A stretch of DNA of 64,000 bases, taken from NCBI GenBank assembly GCA_040399685.1, contig JBBART010000005.1:1-64000 (forward strand), written 5' to 3'. A program made the translations under genes and the position numbers. This stretch comes from CAIQQQ01 sp040399685 (GTDB lineage Bacteria > Pseudomonadota > Alphaproteobacteria > Acetobacterales > Acetobacteraceae). Under the pieces are notes generated by a model. That model was not told where the DNA came from, searched no databases, and saw only the letters and a list, made by a program, of their open reading frames with translations. This document shows positions 57,743 to 64,000 of this stretch, one piece after another (within the stretch, counting starts at the first letter, position 1; each line of letters starts with the position of its first letter).

Positions 57743-58702
57743 TCAGTCGGTGACTCGTGTCAGCCACACGCCTGCGCGTGCGATGGCGTCGCGTGCCTGG
57801 CCGACGGCGCCGGACAGACGCATGAAGCCGTGGAGCACGCCGGGGCATGTCTCGGTGGTTACATCCACGCCGGCGGCGTGGAGCTTGCGGCCCATGGCCA
57901 ACCCCTCGTCGCGCAGCACGTCAAGCTCCGCCACCTGGATCAGCACGGGCGGCAATCCCGCAAGGTCGGCGCGCAACGGCGATGCAAGCGGATTCAGCCG
58001 GTCGGCGGCGTCGCGGGTGTAGAGATCCCAATAGGCCATCATGCTGGCACGGGTCAGGCCGTAGCCCTCGGCGAATTCACGATAGCTTGACGTGGTGAAG
58101 TCGGCGGAGGTGACGGGGTAAGGCGTCAGGATGCCCCGCAGAACCGGCCCGCCGGCATCGCGCAGCATCAGGGCGGTGGCGAGGGCCAGGTTGGCGCCGG
58201 CACTGTCGCCACCGACGACGATGCGGGCGGGGTCGATGCCCCAACTGGCCGCCTCGGCCGAGATGGCGCGCACCACGTCGGCGCATTCCAGCAGGGCCTG
58301 GGGGAATTTGGCCTCGGGCGACAGGGCGTAGTCGACATTGATGACGGCGATCTGGCCGGCTTCGGCGTATTCGCGCACCAGTCGGTCATGGGTGTCGAGC
58401 GAGGACCAGACCCAGCCGCCACCATGAAACCAGATCAGCACCGGCAGGGTGGCGTCGGGGGCAGGCGTCTTCAAGGTTGGGCGATGCATCCGGCACAGCA
58501 CCCGCCGGCCACGGGCGAACACCCAGCGTTCGGAGGTCTGGTCCATCACCGGGCCGCCATCGGCCCAATACAGGTTCAGCCGATCGTTGATGGCCCGGCT
58601 TGCATCGATGGGCGGTGCAAGGGTGACGGGGGGCAACTCGGCGGCCGCGGTATCCATGCGCTGTTTTGCCGCGCGCATCTCCAGATCGAGCCGTTCATCC
58701 AT
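57743..58702 (-). CDS. Alpha/beta hydrolase, HSL-type esterase
   Basis: A 319-aa esterase from ATG 58702 (the frame extends upstream to 58759). His-Gly-Gly-Gly-Trp is at residues 93-97 (oxyanion hole) and Gly-Asp-Ser-Ala-Gly at 165-169 with nucleophile Ser167; a late Gly-Val-Leu-His-Gly-Phe supplies the catalytic His. The fold matches hormone-sensitive lipase-like enzymes. The substrate is unknown. It starts 1 base after the deoxyribosyltransferase-like gene on the same strand. Confidence 0.87.
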   Translation of the reverse strand: MDERLDLEMRAAKQRMDTAAAELPPVTLAPPIDASRAINDRLNLYWADGGPVMDQTSERWVFARGRRVLCRMHRPTLKTPAPDATLPVLIWFHGGGWVWSSLDTHDRLVREYAEAGQIAVINVDYALSPEAKFPQALLECADVVRAISAEAASWGIDPARIVVGGDSAGANLALATALMLRDAGGPVLRGILTPYPVTSADFTTSSYREFAEGYGLTRASMMAYWDLYTRDAADRLNPLASPLRADLAGLPPVLIQVAELDVLRDEGLAMGRKLHAAGVDVTTETCPGVLHGFMRLSGAVGQARDAIARAGVWLTRVTD

Positions 58703-58835
58703 TGTTATTGCCCCTTGCATCATGCTGCTTGGTGTAAACCTGCCATGCGCGGACCGCATCAGCCAGTGCCGCTGTTGTCATGTGCCATTTCGGGTTGAAG
58801 AAGCGTATGCTGCAACGCAACATAAAGATGCCTTC

Positions 58836-61445
58836 ATGACCATCCACCGCGCTTTGACCGCTCACCGTTTTCGTATCGAGGCATTGTTTCGGCCTGAATC
58901 CGTTGCGGTTCTGGGGGCTGGAACAAGTGCGGGCGGGCAGGTGATGGCGAATTTGCTGGCCGGCGGCTTCAAGGGCGCTGTCTTGCCGGTGGGGGAGGGG
59001 GTGAGCGCCGTCTGCGGTGTGCTTGCGTATCCCAGCATTGAGCAATTGCCGATTGCGCCCGATCTGGCGGTGCTGTGCGGCGATGGCGAGGATGCGGGCG
59101 ATCTGTTCGCCCGGCTGGCGGCGCGGGGAACCTATGCCGCCGTTGTGATCGGCATGATGGAGGGGGTGGGGCGCGCTGCTGCGGCCACCGGCGTGCGGGC
59201 CTTGGGGCCTGGCTCGTTCGGTATCTCCGTGCCTGGCATTGGCTTGCATGCCACACGCTCGCATTTGCTGCCGCGTGCGGGACGGGTGGCGCTGGTGTCG
59301 CAATCGGCGGCGTTGTGCCGTGCGGTGCTGGATTGGGCGGAGCCGAACGGCGTGGGATTCAGCCACGTGGTGGGTGTTGGCGGCAACACCGATCTTGGAT
59401 TTGCCCGGGTGCTGGACTGGCTGTCACGTGATGCCGGCACTGGCGCCATCCTGATGGATATCCGGCTGATCCGCGATCGGCGGATGTTTCTGTCGGGCGC
59501 CCGCGCTGCCTCGCGCTTGCGGCCGGTGGTGGCGATGCGGGCGGGTGGATTGTTGTCGGACCCTTCCGGATCGTCGGATGCGGCCTTCGAGGCGGCGTTG
59601 CGGCGGGCCGGCGTGCTGGTGGTGGACCGGCTGGAAGACATGCTGGCGGCGGCCGAGACCTTGACCCGCGCCCGCCCGGCGCGTGGCGACTCGCTGGCGA
59701 TCGTCACCAACGCGATCGGCCCGGCGCAGATGGCGGCGGATGCGGCATTGCGCTGCGGCATGAAATTGGCGGCGTTGTCGGATGAAACCCGCGCCGTGCT
59801 GCGCCTGGCGGTGCCGCGTGCCTTCGGGCCGGCGAGCATGGCGATGGCGAACGGGCGGGCGGGCGATATCGTCTATGTCGGCACCGAGTCGTCGATCAAG
59901 CTGGCTGAGGCGGCTTCGTTGCTGTCAGGCGCGCGGGAGGTGGGCGGGGTGCTGATCGTGCACGCGCCGACCGGCGTGGACGATGAGGCGGGAATCGCAG
60001 CGATTGCCGCGGCCGCGAGTTCGATCAAGGCGCCGCTGCTGGCCTGCGTGATGGGCGAGACGACGGGCGCTGGCCACCGCCGGAAGTTGGCCGCAGCCGG
60101 CGTGCCGGTGTTCGCCACGCCTGAGCAGGCCGTGCTGGGCTTTCATCATCTTGTGCAGGACCAGCGCAACCGGGCGGCAGCGCGCGAATTGCCGCCCAGC
60201 GCGGTGCTGACCATCGCGCCGGATACCGATGCGGTTCGTACTATTTTCGCGGCCGTTCGTGCCGAGGGGCGGCTGTCGCTGACCCAGGATGAGGCGTTGT
60301 CGGTTCTGTCCGCCTACGGCGTTGCCATCGTGCCCACGCGGGTTCTGGATCACGGCGGCAATGTTGCCGAGGCGGTGGAGGGGCTGGGGTTTCCGGTGGT
60401 GCTCAAGCGCCGCCGGCTGACGGGCAAGGCGCCGCATGTGCGGTCTGGCCTGATGCTGGACCTGCGCAACACCACCCAGCTTCAAGATGCGCTGCGGGTG
60501 CTGGGCTGCTCGGCGCACGGGTTCTTGTTGCAGCATCAGGTGCCACGGGGCCGTGAACTGCGGATTGCCACGGCTGACGACGCCACGTTCGGCCCCATCA
60601 TCATTTTCGGCCAGGGCGGCACGGCGGCCGATCTGTTGCGGGACAATGCGGTGGACCTGCCGCCGCTGAACCTGGTGCTGGCGCATGCGTTGATTGCGCG
60701 CACGCGGGTTTCGGCCACGCTTGGCGCCTTCACCGACCAGGATGCGGCCAGCGAGGCGGCGGTGGCGGACACGCTGGTGCGCGTCAGCCAGTTGGTGGTG
60801 GATTTCCCTGATATCGCCGAGATCGAGATCAACCCGCTGTTTTCCTACGCCGAGGGCGTGATGGCGGCGGATGGGTGGATCAGGTTGCGCGGGCCGGATG
60901 AAAAGCCGGAGCGGCTGGCGCTGCCGCCGTATCCGGCCGAACTGGAAGGCCAGTTCAACGGGCGCGGCGAGATCTTCACCATTCGCCCGATCCGGCCGGA
61001 GGATGCGCAGGAGCACGGGGCGTTCTTTTCCCGGTTGTCGCCTGAGGATGTGCGGTATCGCTTCTTCTCGGCCATGCGGGAGCTGTCGGCCGAGCAGATG
61101 GCGCGCATGACCCAGGTGGATTACGAGCGCGAAATGGCCTTCGTGGCCACGCGCGATGTGCCGGGGGGGCATCCGCAGACGGTGGGCGTGGCGCGCCTGG
61201 TGTGTGAAAATCCGGACCGTGGGGAGTTCGCTGTCGTGGTTCAGCCCGACATGAAGGGGCGGGGCCTGGCGCGGCATTTGATGACTCGGCTGGTGGAGTG
61301 GGGCCGTGCGCAGGGGCTTTCCGAGATCGTGGGGCAGATTTTGGCCGAGAACCGGCCGATGCTGGCGTTCATCCGCAAGCTGGGTTTCACCATTCATCAT
61401 CTGCCCGATGAGCCGGACGTGGTGGAGGCGCGCCTGATTCTGTAG
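58836..61445 (+). CDS. Pat-like acetyltransferase: CoA-ligase-like domain fused to GNAT
   Basis: An 869-aa protein from ATG 58836. Residues about 10-680 resemble ADP-forming acyl-CoA synthetase (CoA-binding, succinyl-CoA-ligase-like and ATP-grasp parts), and about 700-869 form a GNAT domain ending in Gly-Arg-Gly-Leu-Ala-Arg-His-Leu and Asn-Arg-Pro-Met-Leu. The site where catalytic members have Ser-His-Thr-Gly reads Ser-Asp-Pro-Ser-Gly here, so the phosphohistidine appears lost, as in Salmonella Pat. It likely acetylates lysines and uses the ligase part as a sensor. The frame is open to 58449 upstream, but that part lies over the esterase gene. Confidence 0.82.
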   Translation: MTIHRALTAHRFRIEALFRPESVAVLGAGTSAGGQVMANLLAGGFKGAVLPVGEGVSAVCGVLAYPSIEQLPIAPDLAVLCGDGEDAGDLFARLAARGTYAAVVIGMMEGVGRAAAATGVRALGPGSFGISVPGIGLHATRSHLLPRAGRVALVSQSAALCRAVLDWAEPNGVGFSHVVGVGGNTDLGFARVLDWLSRDAGTGAILMDIRLIRDRRMFLSGARAASRLRPVVAMRAGGLLSDPSGSSDAAFEAALRRAGVLVVDRLEDMLAAAETLTRARPARGDSLAIVTNAIGPAQMAADAALRCGMKLAALSDETRAVLRLAVPRAFGPASMAMANGRAGDIVYVGTESSIKLAEAASLLSGAREVGGVLIVHAPTGVDDEAGIAAIAAAASSIKAPLLACVMGETTGAGHRRKLAAAGVPVFATPEQAVLGFHHLVQDQRNRAAARELPPSAVLTIAPDTDAVRTIFAAVRAEGRLSLTQDEALSVLSAYGVAIVPTRVLDHGGNVAEAVEGLGFPVVLKRRRLTGKAPHVRSGLMLDLRNTTQLQDALRVLGCSAHGFLLQHQVPRGRELRIATADDATFGPIIIFGQGGTAADLLRDNAVDLPPLNLVLAHALIARTRVSATLGAFTDQDAASEAAVADTLVRVSQLVVDFPDIAEIEINPLFSYAEGVMAADGWIRLRGPDEKPERLALPPYPAELEGQFNGRGEIFTIRPIRPEDAQEHGAFFSRLSPEDVRYRFFSAMRELSAEQMARMTQVDYEREMAFVATRDVPGGHPQTVGVARLVCENPDRGEFAVVVQPDMKGRGLARHLMTRLVEWGRAQGLSEIVGQILAENRPMLAFIRKLGFTIHHLPDEPDVVEARLIL

Positions 61446-61454
61446 GCTGGCGGA

Positions 61455-62351
61455 ATGGACAGTTCCAGACTCAGCCCCGCTCGTCTTCCGGCGGCCGCCG
61501 CGCAACGGCGGGCTATTCTGTGTGTGTGTGCGGCTTCGGCCTGCTTCGCGGTGGCCTCGGCCATCGTCAAGGCGGTGGCGACAGATATTCCCGTGATTGA
61601 AATTGTGCTGTTCCGCAGTGCTGTGGCCAGCCTGCTGATGATGCCGGTGCTGCGCCGGCAGGGCGGGTTCTCGGCCCTGCGCACACGCCGGCCATGGGGG
61701 CATCTGTGCCGAACGGCGGCGGGTTTCGTCGGCATGTTCACGGTCTACTACGGCTACGCCACCTTGCCGCTGGCGACGGTGACCGCACTTGGCTTTGCCA
61801 TGCCGCTGTTTCTCTCGCTGCTATCGGTGCCGCTGCTGGGCGAAAAGGTGGGGCTGTTGCGGGCCGGGGCCATCCTGGCGGGATTGGCGGGCGTGACGAT
61901 CATGCTGCGGCCGTGGAACGCGGGGGCGGACTCGCTGCCGCTGGGGCCGGTGGCCGTGGTGGTGGCGGGCGTTGTCGCCTGGGCGTTGGCGATGATTTCC
62001 ATCCGCCGCATGGGCAGCCTGGGCGAGCGCAACGTGACCATTGTGCTGTGGTATTCGCTTGGCTGCGCATTGCTGTCGGCGGTGCTGGTGATCCCGGTCT
62101 GGGTGACGCCGGAGCCCTTGGCTCTGTTAGGCCTGGTGGCGGTTGGGGCGATTTCCGCCGCCGCGCAGTTGTTGATGACGGAGGGGTATCGCTCGGGCGA
62201 GACCTCGCTGGTGGCGCCGTTCGAATATGGCGCGATTGTCTACACGACGGTGTTGGGGCTGGTGATCTGGGGCGAGGTTCCCGATATCTGGAGCCTGGTT
62301 GGCATTCTGGTGCTGGTGTCGGCAGGATTGGTGGTGTGGCGCAGCGCGTGA
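61455..62351 (+). CDS. EamA/DMT-family transporter
   Basis: A 298-aa membrane protein with about ten helices and two EamA-type halves (first half ends near residue 150). Motifs include Ala-Thr-Leu-Pro-Leu-Ala-Thr-Val-Thr-Ala and Pro-Leu-Phe near 110, and Thr-Ser-Leu-Val-Ala-Pro-Phe-Glu-Tyr near 250. It is a metabolite exporter or importer of unknown cargo. It follows the Pat-like gene by 9 bases and may share its transcript. Confidence 0.85.
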   Translation: MDSSRLSPARLPAAAAQRRAILCVCAASACFAVASAIVKAVATDIPVIEIVLFRSAVASLLMMPVLRRQGGFSALRTRRPWGHLCRTAAGFVGMFTVYYGYATLPLATVTALGFAMPLFLSLLSVPLLGEKVGLLRAGAILAGLAGVTIMLRPWNAGADSLPLGPVAVVVAGVVAWALAMISIRRMGSLGERNVTIVLWYSLGCALLSAVLVIPVWVTPEPLALLGLVAVGAISAAAQLLMTEGYRSGETSLVAPFEYGAIVYTTVLGLVIWGEVPDIWSLVGILVLVSAGLVVWRSA

Positions 62352-62444
62352 CGGGCTGAAATGCGGCGCAAGGCGCGGAGTGTGGCGGCGGTGGAAGCGG
62401 GGCATCATCCTGGCCGGAAAACCTCTGACGAAAGACGCCTGTCG

Positions 62445-63518
62445 ATGAACGCGATCACCGAATTATCGCCGCCTTTCTCGTCCGACGCCGCACGCTGGGA
62501 GGCTGTTGTGCAACGTGATGCGGCGGCGGATGGCCAGTTTGTGTATGCCGTGACCACGACCGGAATTTATTGCCACCCTTCTTGTGCTGCCCGCCCGGCG
62601 TTGCGGCAGAACGTGGCGTTTCACGCCGATCGGGCCAGTGCGGAGCGTGCCGGCTTTCGGGCCTGCAAACGCTGCAAGCCGGACCTCGCGCCCAAACCGG
62701 TGCGTGAGGCGCAATTGGTGGCGCAGGCCTGTCGCCGCATCGATGCGGCGGTGGAGGGCATTTCGCTGGAGGCGTTGGCAGCCGAGGCCGGGGTCAGTGC
62801 GTTTCACTTCCACCGCCTGTTCCGCCGGATTGTGGGCGTGACGCCCAAGGCCTATGCGGCGGCGCGGCGCACGGCGCGGGTGCAGGCGAGCTTGGCGGGA
62901 AGCGGTTCGGTGACGGAGGCGATCTATGAGGCCGGATTCAACTCGGCGGGGCGGTTCTATGAGGCGGCAGCGGGAATGCTGGGCATGACGCCCTCGGCAT
63001 GGCGGGCCGGAGGGGCGGGTGAGGTGATCGGCTACGCCACCGGCGAGAGCAGCCTTGGTTGGGTGCTGGTGGCCACCACGCCGCGTGGCATCTGTGCGAT
63101 CTTGATCGGCGATGCGCCGGATGCGTTGGTGGTTGATCTGAACGCCCGGTTTGCGCGTGCGACATTGGTGGCTGATTCAGGGTTCGCCGATGTGGTGGCG
63201 CGGGTGATCGCCTATGTCGACACCCCCGGCAACGGCATTGGCCTGCCGTTGGACATTCGCGGCACGGCGTTCCAGCGCCAGGTATGGGAGGTTCTGCAAA
63301 CCATCCCGGCCGGCGAGACCCGCAGCTACACCGAGGTCGCGGCGATGATTGGCAACCCCAAGGCGGTGCGCGCGGTGGCGACCGCCTGTGCCGCCAATCG
63401 TCTTGCCGTGGTGGTGCCGTGCCACCGGGTGGTGGCCACGGATGGTGGGCTGGCGGGATACCGGTGGGGCGTGAGCCGCAAACGCGCGCTGCTGACGCGG
63501 GAGAAAGCCGGAAGGTAG
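62445..63518 (+). CDS. ada: Ada: methylphosphotriester-sensing regulator and O6-methylguanine methyltransferase
   Basis: A 357-aa protein from ATG 62445. An N-terminal zinc domain has Cys43, Cys47, Cys74 and Cys77, with Tyr-Cys-His-Pro-Ser-Cys and Cys-Lys-Arg-Cys. An AraC-type helix-turn-helix region (about 90-180) includes His-Phe-His-Arg-Leu-Phe. A C-terminal MGMT domain has active Cys326 in Val-Pro-Cys-His-Arg-Val. It repairs alkylated DNA and activates its own regulon. No binding site is identified upstream. Confidence 0.9.
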   Translation: MNAITELSPPFSSDAARWEAVVQRDAAADGQFVYAVTTTGIYCHPSCAARPALRQNVAFHADRASAERAGFRACKRCKPDLAPKPVREAQLVAQACRRIDAAVEGISLEALAAEAGVSAFHFHRLFRRIVGVTPKAYAAARRTARVQASLAGSGSVTEAIYEAGFNSAGRFYEAAAGMLGMTPSAWRAGGAGEVIGYATGESSLGWVLVATTPRGICAILIGDAPDALVVDLNARFARATLVADSGFADVVARVIAYVDTPGNGIGLPLDIRGTAFQRQVWEVLQTIPAGETRSYTEVAAMIGNPKAVRAVATACAANRLAVVVPCHRVVATDGGLAGYRWGVSRKRALLTREKAGR

Positions 63519-63590
63519 GGCGATTTCAATCCTCCCCCCTGGCATCTTGGCCCAAGCTGCGCGACTTTGGCGGCAAAATCGGAGGGCGCC

Positions 63591-64000
63591 ATGGCTGATC
63601 ATACGCATGACTGGAAGACCAACGGGATTCGCGTTATTCCGGCGGGGAATCTGGATGCCAACACGGCCCAGACCCCCGGCATGAACCGTGCCGCCGCCAT
63701 CAATCTCGCCCGTGTCGGCGCGCAGAAGATCTGGGCCGGCACCGTGCATATTCACCCAGATGCCAAGACCGGCGCGCATCATCACGGCGAGCTTGAAAGC
63801 GTGATCTACGTGCTGCGCGGGCGCGCGCGGATGCGGTGGGGCGAGCGGCTGGAATTCGTGGCCGAGGCCGGGCCGGGCGATTTCATCTTCGTGCCGCCGT
63901 TCGTGCCGCACCAGGAGATCAACGCCAGCACCGATGAGACGCTGGAATGCGTGCTGATGCGGTCTGGCAACGAGGCTGTGGTGGTCAATCTGGATATCGA
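63591..64000 (+). CDS. Cupin-domain protein, cut by the window end
   Basis: At least 136 residues from ATG 63591, with GGAGGG 5 bases upstream; the frame is still open at base 64000. Metal-binding histidines are in His-His-His-Gly-Glu-Leu-Glu-Ser and the second cupin motif is Gly-Asp-Phe-Ile-Phe-Val-Pro-Pro-Phe-Val-Pro-His. It is a single small beta-barrel; substrate or role unknown. Confidence 0.75.
   Translation, partial: MADHTHDWKTNGIRVIPAGNLDANTAQTPGMNRAAAINLARVGAQKIWAGTVHIHPDAKTGAHHHGELESVIYVLRGRARMRWGERLEFVAEAGPGDFIFVPPFVPHQEINASTDETLECVLMRSGNEAVVVNLDI

Noticed and set aside
1..64000. CRISPR arrays, tRNA or rRNA genes, insertion sequences
   Set aside because: No regularly spaced direct repeats, cloverleaf-like segments, rRNA-like stretches or transposase frames were seen by eye; a tRNAscan or CRISPR search was not possible.

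Overview
The window is GC-rich, gene-dense bacterial chromosome, most likely from an alphaproteobacterium and probably Acetobacteraceae-like. The indications are the complete imuA-imuB-dnaE2 mutasome cassette, LexA boxes of the alphaproteobacterial form GTTC-N7-GTTC, a TrcR/DUF1013 regulator, small DUF1192 and DUF465 proteins, a ROSE-type thermometer before an Hsp20 gene, and the overall codon use. I saw no rRNA, tRNA, CRISPR array, insertion sequence or integrase.

Region 1 (about 254-27910) is the structural and lysis half of a contractile-tailed (P2-like) prophage, almost entirely on the + strand. The order is: a DUF6362 protein (terminase-small-like), an inverted rlpA-like gene, an AT-rich control region, terminase large subunit, portal, scaffold-like protein, major capsid, connectors, tail sheath, tail tube, tail assembly chaperone with a -1 frameshift site, a very short proline-rich protein in the tape-measure position, gpU-, gpX-, gpD-, gpV-, gpW-, gpJ- and gpI-like baseplate proteins, a set of fibres and tailspikes, then a GH108 endolysin and a holin-like protein. 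No integrase, repressor or replication genes are visible. Two essential genes (terminase large subunit and the gpI-like protein) each carry one in-frame TGA inside otherwise intact sequence. The element is therefore either freshly decayed or relies on readthrough. It ends 4 bp from the stop codon of dnaE2.

Region 2 (27915-33214) is the SOS mutagenesis operon imuA-imuB-dnaE2 on the - strand, with a LexA box directly before imuA. A second, nearly identical LexA box lies at 39842 before a 77-aa protein. That gene is divergent from an S24-peptidase repressor.

Region 3 (33404-50666) is a mixed chromosomal set: a secreted YncE-like propeller, NUDIX and MarR proteins, an orphan peptide-type solute-binding protein, an aldo/keto reductase, a DUF1194 protein, pyrD, a HAD hydrolase, PhnA-like and YqgE proteins, a peroxiredoxin, PPK2, a SorAB-type sulfite dehydrogenase, and a methyltransferase / GT2 / small-transporter operon.

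Region 4 (50746-64000) holds an Ldh-type dehydrogenase with a nucleoside transporter, rpmE, a thermometer-controlled Hsp20, trcR, two DUF465 proteins, purE-purK with a nucleoside deoxyribosyltransferase-like gene, an esterase, a Pat-like protein acetyltransferase, an EamA transporter, an Ada methyltransferase/regulator, and a cupin cut by the window end.
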